Positions 1-6,362 of a DNA stretch of 12,436 nucleotides are shown piece by piece. Under the pieces are notes generated by a model. The model saw only the letters and a program-made list of their open reading frames with translations. It had not been told where the DNA came from and searched no databases. Position 1 is the first letter of the stretch; every line of letters begins with the position of its first letter. The position numbers and the translations under genes were made by a program. Source of the DNA: Bacillota bacterium (GTDB lineage Bacteria > Bacillota > Clostridia > Acetivibrionales > DSM-2933); NCBI GenBank assembly GCA_023441845.1, contig JAEZNF010000370.1, positions 1 through 12,436 on the forward strand, in the 5' to 3' direction.

Positions 1-1
1 G

Positions 2-307
2 GATAAAACTCATGCCTTCTTCGATAAGCATGGCGGCAAAGCTGTCATTTTATCAAGGTTTTTTCCCATTATCCGTACAATTGCACCTTTTGTAGCCGGT
101 GCAGGTAAAATGAATTTTGCCCGTTATACCATATATAACGTTATAGGTGGTCTTTGCTGGATCACAGCATTCATAATGTTAGGATATTTCTTTGGCAACA
201 TGCCGGCGGTCAAGGATAATTTTACTTTTGTAATCATCGGTATTGTGGTTGTAACAACTTTACCGGCTTTTATAACCTTCATTAAAGGTCGTAAATCCAA
301 AAAGTAA
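2..307 (+). CDS. DedA/VTT-domain membrane protein, C-terminal part (5' end outside window)
   Basis: The reading frame is open from base 2 to the TAA at 305-307, giving 101 visible codons; the true start lies upstream. The visible segment SRFFPIIRTIAPFVAGAGKM matches the conserved re-entrant motif of DedA (VTT/SNARE-associated) proteins, in which the Arg and Pro residues of the F-x-P-x-x-R-T-x-x-P-F-x-A-G pattern are characteristic. Two hydrophobic membrane segments follow (roughly NFARYTIYNVIGG through LGYFFG, and FTFVIIGIVV through FITFIKG), then a basic cytoplasmic tail GRKSKK. Known DedA proteins are inner-membrane proteins, some of which recycle undecaprenyl phosphate or maintain membrane potential; the substrate cannot be told here. 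An internal ATG at 110 falls inside the conserved motif and is not the start. Confidence 0.85.
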   Translation, partial: DKTHAFFDKHGGKAVILSRFFPIIRTIAPFVAGAGKMNFARYTIYNVIGGLCWITAFIMLGYFFGNMPAVKDNFTFVIIGIVVVTTLPAFITFIKGRKSKK

Positions 308-451
308 TTTCGGCCAGGACACCTGTGCTGAATGCTATGTCATACATAAAACCTAAGCTTGCCTACCGGGCTTACTTTATTGGTATTATATGGCTACAAG
401 AACAGAGTTTGCAGCTATAATAGTGAAAGTTATTGATCTAATAAAAAAACA

Positions 452-483
452 CCTTTTGTCCGATTTCCTTTCGGGAAATGGCC
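452..483 (+). repeat. 32-nt repeat, copy 1 (second copy at 7546-7577)
   Basis: This stretch matches 7546-7577 at 28 of 32 positions without gaps, in the same orientation. The shared 3' part TTCGGGAAATGGCC is identical. The right half forms a small hairpin (463-468 with 474-479). It sits between the DedA gene and the malic enzyme terminator and belongs to neither coding region. At 7546 the same sequence is the 3' end of a longer GC-rich island, so this copy may be a truncated remnant of that element. Confidence 0.6.
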
Positions 484-485
484 CT

Positions 486-526
486 AAAAAACAAGACAGC
501 GGCAAAACGCCACTGCCTTGTTTTTT
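486..526 (-). terminator. Rho-independent terminator of the mdh-malic enzyme operon
   Basis: Arms 490-503 and 509-522 form a 14-bp stem with a 5-nt loop, flanked by A and T runs. Read as minus-strand RNA, the two imperfect positions become G-U wobbles, so the stem is continuous and is followed directly by a T run. Read as plus-strand RNA, the same positions are A-C and C-A mismatches. The structure therefore favours termination of the minus-strand operon, whose last stop codon is about 24 nt upstream. It may also weakly stop plus-strand transcripts from the DedA gene. Confidence 0.85.
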
Positions 527-549
527 AGTATTTATAATAACAAAGTGTT

Positions 550-1722
550 TTATATTCTGTTAACTCCGCTCTTCTTTGCAGCTTCTGCAACAGCAGCTGC
601 TACGGTAGCGCCAACTCTTTGATCAAATGGAGCCGGGATAACGAAATCCGGATTTAACTCTTCATCAGAAACAAGTGATGCAATTGCTTTAGCTGCTGCA
701 ATTTTCATCTCATCATTTATATCGCTTGCTCTTACATCCAGAGTGCCCCTGAAAAGTCCAGGGAAAGCAAGAACGTTATTAATCTGGTTCGGGAAGTCCG
801 AACGGCCTGTTCCTACTACGCTTGCACCGGCTTCCTTAGCTTCATCAGGCATAATCTCAGGTGTTGGGTTTGCCATAGCAAAAATAATCGGATCCTTAGC
901 CATGGTTTTAACCATTTCCTTAGTAAGCATTCCTGCTGCAGATACACCGATAAATACGTCAGCGCCAACTATTACATCTTTAAGAAGGCCCTTCTTCTTA
1001 TGAAGATTAGAAATTTTAGCCATCTCTGCTTTTTCTGCATTCAGGTTGTCCCTGCCTTCATAGATAGCACCTTTTGTATCACAGAGAATAACCTTCTGAA
1101 GTCCCATTGACATTAGAAGCCTTGTAATAGCTATACCTGCAGCTCCGGAACCGTTTACAACAACTTCTATATCTTTTATATCCTTCTTGGCAAGCTTCAA
1201 CGCGTTAAGCATTGCTGCAAGTGTAACAATAGCTGTACCGTGCTGGTCATCATGGAAAATCGGAATATCACATTCCTCTTTCAAGCGTCTTTCAATTTCA
1301 AAACACCTGGGAGCGGAAATATCTTCGAGGTTTATTCCGCCAAAGCTTCCAGCCAGCAATTTAACAGTATTTACTATATCGTCAACACTCTTTGAGCGTA
1401 TGCAAAGCGGAAATGCATCTACATCGCCAAAGGTTTTGAACAATACACATTTTCCTTCCATAACAGGCATTCCGGCTTCCGGTCCTATATCTCCCAGGCC
1501 AAGAACCGCAGTACCGTCTGTAACAACAGCAACCAGATTCCATCTTCTTGTTAATTGGTATGAAAGATCAACGTCCTTCTGGATAGCCAGACAGGGCTCT
1601 GCAACACCTGGTGTATAAGCCAGTGAAAGATCCTGTTTTGTTTTAACGGGAACTGAGCTGATAACCTCAATTTTTCCCTTCCATTCTCCATGAAGTTTTA
1701 ATGATTCTTTTCTGTAATCCAT
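550..1722 (-). CDS. Malic enzyme (oxaloacetate-decarboxylating malate dehydrogenase)
   Basis: This 390-residue protein has the short bacterial malic enzyme architecture, without phosphotransacetylase or ACT extensions. It converts L-malate to pyruvate and CO2 with reduction of NAD(P)+. Visible landmarks are the catalytic Tyr36 in YTPGVAEP, the general-base Lys91 in MEGK, metal ligands Glu133-Asp134 and Asp158 in FHDDQHGTA, the dinucleotide-binding loop GSGAAG at 191-196, and the NPTPE motif at 285-289. The ATG is preceded by AAGGAG at a good distance. The gene starts 28 bp after the mdh stop, so the two are surely co-transcribed, and a strong terminator follows. In C. thermocellum the orthologous pair forms the malate shunt from oxaloacetate to pyruvate, and its malic enzyme is NADP-dependent and ammonium-activated. 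Whether this enzyme shares those properties is inference; the cofactor cannot be read with certainty from the loop alone. Confidence 0.95.
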   Translation of the reverse strand: MDYRKESLKLHGEWKGKIEVISSVPVKTKQDLSLAYTPGVAEPCLAIQKDVDLSYQLTRRWNLVAVVTDGTAVLGLGDIGPEAGMPVMEGKCVLFKTFGDVDAFPLCIRSKSVDDIVNTVKLLAGSFGGINLEDISAPRCFEIERRLKEECDIPIFHDDQHGTAIVTLAAMLNALKLAKKDIKDIEVVVNGSGAAGIAITRLLMSMGLQKVILCDTKGAIYEGRDNLNAEKAEMAKISNLHKKKGLLKDVIVGADVFIGVSAAGMLTKEMVKTMAKDPIIFAMANPTPEIMPDEAKEAGASVVGTGRSDFPNQINNVLAFPGLFRGTLDVRASDINDEMKIAAAKAIASLVSDEELNPDFVIPAPFDQRVGATVAAAVAEAAKKSGVNRI

Positions 1723-1750
1723 CTTATTTCGCTCCTTATATTTATAATAA

Positions 1751-2701
1751 TTACATATCTTTCACTTCTTTAAGGATGCTCTTTAATTGCTCTGATGAGT
1801 ATTTCAATGCTGTCAGCTCTTCATCAGTCAGTTTTATATCGACAATACTCTTGACACCATTTGCATTAACTATTGCAGGAAGGCTCAGCGCAACATCTTC
1901 AATTCCGTAGTTGCCTTTTATTACTGAGCTTACTGTTCTTATAGTATTCTGGTTTTTAAGCAGAGATTCAAGAATGGTATTGATTGCGACAGCAATTGCA
2001 TAATAAGTCGCACCTTTTCTCTTAATGATTTCAGCACCTGCACCTTTTACATTCTCCATGATAGCAGCTATATCAGCGTCAGAAACATTGTATGCCGGAT
2101 CATTAAAGTATTCCCTTATATTTCTACCGGCAATATGTGTTGCACTCCAAATCGGCAACTGCGTATCACCGTGTTCACCAATAATATAGCCGTGAACATT
2201 TCTTACGTCTACATCAAATTTTTCACTTAAAAGATACCTGAATCTGGAGCTATCCAGTACTGTACCTGTTCCTAATACCCTACCATAAGGCAGCCCTGAC
2301 CATTGTGCAATTTTGTAAGTGATAATATCTACCGGATTTGATACCACAAGGATTACTCCACGGGTATAGTACTTCATGACATTTTGTGTAATTTCTTTTA
2401 CAATTGCTACATTCTTCTTTGCAAGGTCAATACGTGTTTCTCCTGGCTTTCTGTTTGCTCCTGCAGTAATAATTATTGCGTCGCAGTCAGCACAATCGGA
2501 ATAATCTCCGTCATAAACCTTCATTTGACCTAGGAATGACAATCCATGATTAATGTCCATAGCTTCACCTGCAGCCTTATCCTTAAAAACATCAATCAGG
2601 ACCATTTCATTAACCATTTGATTCAGTGACAAGGCAAATGCTGCAGATGCCCCTACGAAACCTGTTCCAATAATTGCGATTTTTGATCTGTTGTTACTCA
2701 T
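1751..2701 (-). CDS. mdh: NAD-dependent malate dehydrogenase of the LDH-like fold
   Basis: The 316-residue protein has the lactate/malate dehydrogenase fold. It shows the Rossmann loop GTGFVG (12-17), Asp37 at the end of the second strand (NAD rather than NADP), the mobile-loop Arg90, Asn122, the catalytic pair Asp150 and His177 (GEHGD), and substrate-carboxylate Arg153. Sequence as a whole resembles clostridial L-lactate dehydrogenases, and automatic annotation will probably say so. However, the specificity position (Gln102 in LDH numbering, in the usual GANQKPGETR) is Arg84 here, in GANRKPGETR. Arg at this position is the classical switch to oxaloacetate/malate. The malic enzyme immediately downstream agrees. 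Two residues that bind fructose-1,6-bisphosphate in allosteric LDHs are kept (Arg155, His170). The ATG is preceded by AAAGGG 7 nt upstream. Expression probably starts about 240 nt upstream at the promoter 2948-2976. Confidence 0.9.
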   Translation of the reverse strand: MSNNRSKIAIIGTGFVGASAAFALSLNQMVNEMVLIDVFKDKAAGEAMDINHGLSFLGQMKVYDGDYSDCADCDAIIITAGANRKPGETRIDLAKKNVAIVKEITQNVMKYYTRGVILVVSNPVDIITYKIAQWSGLPYGRVLGTGTVLDSSRFRYLLSEKFDVDVRNVHGYIIGEHGDTQLPIWSATHIAGRNIREYFNDPAYNVSDADIAAIMENVKGAGAEIIKRKGATYYAIAVAINTILESLLKNQNTIRTVSSVIKGNYGIEDVALSLPAIVNANGVKSIVDIKLTDEELTALKYSSEQLKSILKEVKDM

Positions 2702-2790
2702 TTTTAATCCCTTTCCTTCAATGGTTTTTCACATTTACTTCGTTATTTTTATTTTCTAACCACCCTTTGGTGTCTTCTTGAACTTTACTT

Positions 2791-2808
2791 TGACCCCTGT
2801 ATAGGTCA
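2791..2808 (-). promoter_or_regulatory. Inverted repeat in the mdh leader
   Basis: TGACC and GGTCA arms separated by 8 nt lie in the long untranslated leader between the predicted mdh promoter and its start codon. A second mini-hairpin (CACC-CTTT-GGTG, 2761-2772) lies closer to the gene. They could be a protein-binding site or small RNA stems; neither resembles a riboswitch class I recognise. Confidence 0.3.
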
Positions 2809-2947
2809 GAATAAATCCCGGAACTTAGATAGCAATTATTTCATACCACTTTTTAGCATACTTCAACCGTATATAACTAGATAGTCTAATTATAAGAATA
2901 TCTTATGCAAAAATAGTCGAAATTAATATTCGTCTATTCCCTCAAAA

Positions 2948-2976
2948 AGAATAACAAATATTCTCTTTGTTATCAA
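2948..2976 (-). promoter_or_regulatory. Sigma-A-type promoter of mdh-malic enzyme with operator-like palindrome
   Basis: On the minus strand a -35 TTGATA (2971-2976) and a -10 TATTCT (2948-2953) are separated by exactly 17 nt. A perfect inverted repeat, ATAACAAA-N7-TTTGTTAT (2951-2973), fills the spacer and touches both hexamers. A protein bound there would block RNA polymerase. The predicted leader is about 240 nt. The promoter is inferred from sequence alone. Confidence 0.6.
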
Positions 2977-2992
2977 GAATTTTTTCACACCT

Positions 2993-3010
2993 TTGTGATT
3001 ATTTTAACAG
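2993..3010 (-). promoter_or_regulatory. Possible Rex (redox regulator) binding site
   Basis: On the minus strand this 18-mer, CTGTTAA-AATA-ATCACAA, fits the Rex consensus TTGTTAA-N4-TTAACAA at 11 of 14 defined positions. It lies 16 nt upstream of the mdh -35 box. Rex senses the NADH/NAD+ ratio and controls fermentation genes in clostridia, so an NADH-consuming malate dehydrogenase is a sensible target. The match is imperfect and the site does not overlap the core promoter. Confidence 0.35.
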
Positions 3011-3132
3011 CAGTGTTTACATAGAATGCAGAAGTGCAAAATAATATTTATCTCGGCCAATTCAATCCTGAATGTGTATCTTCGGAAAACCATATGCCCG
3101 GTAGTTCTTAAATATATACTATTCTTCTTGAC

Positions 3133-3155
3133 AAGTTTGTTATCTTAGCAAACTT
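3133..3155. repeat. Short inverted repeat AAGTTTG-N9-CAAACTT
   Basis: A perfect 7-bp inverted repeat with a 9-nt centre lies in the long intergenic region, overlapping a TTGACA hexamer on the plus strand (3128-3133). No convincing -10 box or gene follows on the plus strand, so its role is unknown. Confidence 0.3.
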
Positions 3156-3231
3156 TCATCTTAAAAGCCTTATAGCTCTAGCGTTACAATGCACTTTTCC
3201 AGAAGATATAATCAGTATTTTTATCAGCAAT

Positions 3232-3270
3232 TTTCATACTTGGAAGCTTTTCAAGCTTCCAAGTATGAAA
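3232..3270. repeat. Perfect 18-bp hairpin with 3-nt loop
   Basis: Arms 3232-3249 and 3253-3270 are exact reverse complements around the loop TTC, and pairing stops abruptly on both sides. On the plus strand the right arm is followed by TGG and five T residues, so it could act as a terminator, but no gene precedes it in that direction. On the minus strand no T run follows. It stands alone in an otherwise featureless AT-rich region and may be a remnant of a small mobile palindrome or the core of an RNA. Confidence 0.6.
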
Positions 3271-3655
3271 TGGTTTTTATTCCAGATTCAGATGCTTCAT
3301 TTTTCAATTCTTGTATAGTGCTTAATCAAACATCCAATTTGAAAAAATCTTGCTGCGAACTCTTTAAACCATAGAGATTCACTAATTTTCAAGTGACGTA
3401 ATTTGAAAAATCACTACTAAATAACAAATCAAAATCAGTTTGAATATGCAGTCAGCGCTCTCTTCAAATGTGAAGTTTTTGAAAAACTGCAGAACCAAAA
3501 GTAGAAATCGATTCTTACTTAAGAGATAAAATATGAATTTTTATATCTGCCGATATACGTACCTAATCTTATTGTTTCAAATCACTGACCTTATCAATAT
3601 CCCAATAATTGCTTATTTACGAATATTAAGACCCTTACAATAATAATTTAGAACA
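3271..3655. other. AT-rich intergenic stretch with no recognisable gene
   Basis: Both strands were read and only short frames broken by stops were found, none with a ribosome binding site. A minus-strand fragment reading LSTIQELKNEASESG has protein-like composition but is closed by stops after 24 codons. Small AT-rich inverted repeats occur (for example around 3390-3412) without any clear function. Confidence 0.5.
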
Positions 3656-3751
3656 CTATATCGGATATTGCAATCCTGTGCTTCCTTGTGCAAATCCCCT
3701 GCCAATCCCTGTAACTTCAGCGGAAAACTCCACTATATAGGTCCATTCCAT
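3656..3751 (-). CDS. Candidate 31-residue peptide of unknown function
   Basis: A short ORF starts with ATG at 3751 and ends with TAG at 3656-3658. The start is preceded, 7 nt away, by GAGGAGGG, one of the best ribosome binding sites in the window. The peptide begins MEWTYIVEF and ends GLQYPI. Its middle is glycine-rich, with no cysteine and no membrane segment. A TATAAT hexamer (minus strand, 3788-3793) lies about 35 nt upstream of the ATG. I do not recognise the family. It could be a free-standing small protein, a signalling peptide precursor or a chance ORF. It lies downstream of the acyl-CoA synthetase operon, past a likely terminator, so it probably has its own promoter. Confidence 0.45.
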   Translation of the reverse strand: MEWTYIVEFSAEVTGIGRGFAQGSTGLQYPI

Positions 3752-3792
3752 AGGAATACCCTCCTCATGATGCCGCTTTGTAGTAGATTATA

Positions 3793-3873
3793 TCAAAAAC
3801 AAAAATAAATTTGTATAGTATTCGACATTTTTTTTAAAAAATTTTCTAAAAAAATTTTTTTTAAATTCTCCAT
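3793..3873 (-). CDS. Candidate 26-residue peptide of unknown function
   Basis: This is a minus-strand ORF from ATG at 3873 to TGA at 3793-3795, with a plausible site GTGAGGTG about 8 nt upstream. The product begins MENLKKIFLENFLKKM and ends YFCF. It would form a short amphipathic, lysine-rich helix followed by a hydrophobic tail with one cysteine. The coding DNA is mostly A and T runs, so a chance ORF is quite possible. It ends 41 nt before the 31-residue ORF on the same strand, and its stop overlaps the TATAAT-like box of that ORF. Confidence 0.25.
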   Translation of the reverse strand: MENLKKIFLENFLKKMSNTIQIYFCF

Positions 3874-3943
3874 GTAAAAAACACCTCACAAATCACTATT
3901 TTGTTTAGACTTTCTATACGGTCAGGAAATGCTAATTAATGCC

Positions 3944-3988
3944 AAAAGGAATGTTCTATTCCGACTTATGCCAATGGACATTCCTTTT
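3944..3988 (-). terminator. Probable terminator of the acyl-CoA synthetase operon
   Basis: Arms 3944-3954 and 3978-3988 form a perfect 11-bp stem. It lies 56 nt beyond the stop codon of the synthetase gene. The T-rich side (CCTTTT) is within the stem rather than after it, so termination may be imperfect. Confidence 0.5.
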
Positions 3989-4044
3989 AAGCTATGAACA
4001 AAAAAATATTTATTTACAGTTAAGGAGTGTTCTTTCCTTATTAA

Positions 4045-5718
4045 TTACTTTTTATCATTTTCTTTATCTTTTTGTCTTATTTCTACTCTTCGAATTTTAC
4101 CGCTGATTGTTTTAGGAAGTTCATTAACAAATTCTATTATTCTCGGGTATTTGTATGGTGCTGTAACTTTCTTCACATGATTTTGCAGCTCTTTTTTTAA
4201 CTTTTCATCCGGCTTCCAGCCCTTAGCCAGGACAATAGTAGCTTTTACAACCTGCCCTCTGACAGGGTCCGGTGCTGACGTAACAGCACATTCCAGAACG
4301 GAAGGATGTTCCTGAAGTGCGCTTTCGACTTCAAACGGCCCAATTCTATAACCGGAGCACTTTATAACATCATCGGACCTTCCTACAAACCAGAAATACC
4401 CGTCTTCATCCTTCCAGGCTATATCACCGGTATTGTAAATGCCGTTATTCCATACTTTTACTGTAGCAGCCTCATCACGGTAATATTCCTTGAATAGTCC
4501 CGGAGGAAGCCCAGTATCAAGGCCCTTAATTACAATATTGCCTTCCACTCCCGCAGGACAGGAAAGGCCCTCTTCGTTAACAATGTCAATATTGTACAGA
4601 GGAGAAGGTTTACCCATTGAACCGGGCTTCGGAGTTATCCATTCAAAATTCGCACAGAGGACCGAAGTTTCCGTCTGCCCAAATCCCTCAATTATCTCAA
4701 GCCCTGTTGCTTGTTTAAACTGTGAAAAAACTTCCGGATTTAAGGGTTCGCCTGCCGTACATGCCATTTTTATGCTTGAAAGGTCATAGTGTGAAAGGTC
4801 TTCTTTTATAAAGTACCTGTAAATTGTGGGTGGCGCGCAAAATGACGTTATCTTATACTTTTCAACCATTCTTAAAAGGTTTTCGGATACAAACTTATCC
4901 ATATCATATACAAAAATGCTTACACCACAGATCCATTGACCGTAGATTTTACCCCATCCGCATTTTGCCCAGCCCGATTCTGCAACAGTCAGATGGAGGC
5001 CATCTTCATCAAGCCGTTGCCAATAGTGGGCTGTTACAATATGTCCTATCGGATGAATAAAATCATGAAGTACAATTTTAGGCATGCCCGTAGTACCTGA
5101 CGTAAAATACATAAGCATAGGATCTTCTCCGCCTGCAGCATCTTTTCCCTCAGGGCGGTTCCATTCACATGATGCTTTCTCAAGTTCGGAATCGAAATTG
5201 ATCCAGTTTGGCCGGTTTGTATTATCTACAAGCGCCTTATACATTACTGTAGGCGAGTACGGAAGAGCTTCCTCAATAAATTTTGTGATCTCTTCCTCGG
5301 AAACCGAAACTATCATTTTTACTGAAGCGGCATTGCATCTGTATACAATATCCTTCTTAGTCAACTGGACAGTTGCAGGGACCGATATCGCCCCTACCTT
5401 CTGCAATCCCAATGTACAAATCCAGTATTGCCAGCGTCTTTTAAGCATAAGCATTACTACATCGCCCTTTACTATACCTGTTGACTTAAAAAAGTTGGCA
5501 GCTTTATCACTTAATCTTTTCAACTCACCAAAAGATATTAACTTCTCCTCCGAATGGTCATTACACCAAACAAGAGCGGTCTTATCGGGTTTTTTTGATG
5601 CCCATGCATCTATTACATCATAGGCAAAGTTGAAGTTTTCAGGTACTATGACCCGGTAGTTTTCTTTGAAATCCTCGTATGATTCAAATTTTTCCCTTGG
5701 TAGAAATTTCTCAAGCAT
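4045..5718 (-). CDS. AMP-forming acyl-CoA synthetase (MACS-like)
   Basis: This 557-residue ANL-superfamily enzyme is likely to activate a short- or medium-chain carboxylic acid to its acyl-CoA through an acyl-adenylate. Visible motifs are the ATP-binding loop YFTSGTTGMPK (204-214), EGFGQTE (344-350), YNTGD (428-432), GRSDDVIKCSGYRI (446-459) at the domain hinge, and PKTISGKIRR (535-544), whose Lys541 is the usual adenylation lysine. Overall sequence and the ESGWAKCGWG segment (247-256) recall medium-chain acyl-CoA synthetases rather than acetyl-CoA synthetase. The length is normal. The ATG follows AAGGGGG by about 10 nt. It is the last gene of the TetR/zinc-ribbon/XRE-cupin operon, 38 nt after the XRE-cupin stop. 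The true substrate (for example a branched, aromatic or fatty acid) is not evident. Confidence 0.88.
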   Translation of the reverse strand: MLEKFLPREKFESYEDFKENYRVIVPENFNFAYDVIDAWASKKPDKTALVWCNDHSEEKLISFGELKRLSDKAANFFKSTGIVKGDVVMLMLKRRWQYWICTLGLQKVGAISVPATVQLTKKDIVYRCNAASVKMIVSVSEEEITKFIEEALPYSPTVMYKALVDNTNRPNWINFDSELEKASCEWNRPEGKDAAGGEDPMLMYFTSGTTGMPKIVLHDFIHPIGHIVTAHYWQRLDEDGLHLTVAESGWAKCGWGKIYGQWICGVSIFVYDMDKFVSENLLRMVEKYKITSFCAPPTIYRYFIKEDLSHYDLSSIKMACTAGEPLNPEVFSQFKQATGLEIIEGFGQTETSVLCANFEWITPKPGSMGKPSPLYNIDIVNEEGLSCPAGVEGNIVIKGLDTGLPPGLFKEYYRDEAATVKVWNNGIYNTGDIAWKDEDGYFWFVGRSDDVIKCSGYRIGPFEVESALQEHPSVLECAVTSAPDPVRGQVVKATIVLAKGWKPDEKLKKELQNHVKKVTAPYKYPRIIEFVNELPKTISGKIRRVEIRQKDKENDKK

Positions 5719-5756
5719 TCGGTATATACCCCCTTAAAATATCAGACTGCGTCACT

Positions 5757-6317
5757 TCAATTCTCATGAAGTATTACAGTAATAAACTTTGCGCTTTTAT
5801 TGTCAAGTGCTACCTGTCCGTGCGGTATTGCAGGATCAAAGTATATTGAATCACCCTTTGACATTTCAATTTCATTTCCGCCCAGAATGATTTTAACTCT
5901 GCCTTCAATTACATAATTGAACTCCTGGCCCGGATGTGTAACCAGGCTTATGTTTCTGCTATCCTCCGGCTCAACCGTTACCAGAAGAGGTTCCACCTTC
6001 TTGTGAATAAAGTTAAACGCAAGACTCTGGAAGTTATAGCCCTTATACCTTTCAACCTCTATCCCCTCACCGCTTTTTACATAAGAGTAATTATGAAGCT
6101 TCGGTGATTTTCCGGTGAGAATATCGGTAAGCTCTACGTTAAACAATTTTGCCATCTCATAAAGCACACTTATAGGAATGTCTTTGCCGTCTTTCTCATA
6201 TTGAGCATACACATCCAAAGGTATTCCAAGCTTTTGCGCACTCACTTCCCGAGTCAGCTCACAAGCCTCTCTTATTTCTTTGATACGTTCGGAAATACTT
6301 TTTAAACTTTCTGACAT
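5757..6317 (-). CDS. XRE-family regulator with C-terminal cupin domain
   Basis: The 186-residue protein joins an XRE/Cro-type helix-turn-helix (about residues 8-66, with the recognition region around REVSAQKLGIPLDVYAQYE) to a small cupin (about 118-183). Cupin landmarks are HPGQEFNYVIEG (128-139) and GDSIYFDPAIPHG (155-167), with His128 and His166 at metal- or ligand-binding positions. Such proteins are transcription factors thought to sense a small molecule in the cupin. The ATG is preceded by AGGGGG about 8 nt upstream. It lies 45 nt after the zinc-ribbon gene and 38 nt before the acyl-CoA synthetase gene. The pairing of an XRE-cupin gene with an AMP-forming ligase gene is a frequent arrangement in clostridia and suggests that it senses the acid or its CoA ester. 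That link is inference. Confidence 0.9.
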   Translation of the reverse strand: MSESLKSISERIKEIREACELTREVSAQKLGIPLDVYAQYEKDGKDIPISVLYEMAKLFNVELTDILTGKSPKLHNYSYVKSGEGIEVERYKGYNFQSLAFNFIHKKVEPLLVTVEPEDSRNISLVTHPGQEFNYVIEGRVKIILGGNEIEMSKGDSIYFDPAIPHGQVALDNKSAKFITVILHEN

Positions 6318-6362
6318 GTTTTATACCCCCTGGTTTTAAGACTTTAATTTAGTAGCCTTTAT

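Noticed and set aside
110..307. Treating the 65-codon ORF from ATG 110 as a complete small membrane protein
   Set aside because: The frame is open to the window edge and the upstream residues form the conserved DedA motif, so it is the end of a larger gene.
3189..3374. Plus-strand ORF of 61 codons in the long intergenic region
   Set aside because: There is no ribosome binding site before its ATG, it reads straight through both arms of the 18-bp hairpin, and its product matches no family I know.
3260..3400. Minus-strand fragments such as LSTIQELKNEASESG suggesting a decayed gene
   Set aside because: The open stretch is only about 24 codons between stops, continues into a palindrome and gives no recognisable family, so a pseudogene call is not supportable.
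5084..5623. Long antisense ORF (179 codons) opposite the acyl-CoA synthetase
   Set aside because: It is fully inside a gene with complete catalytic motifs on the other strand; similar antisense frames occur opposite malic enzyme (743-1003 and 1187-1618) and are shadows.
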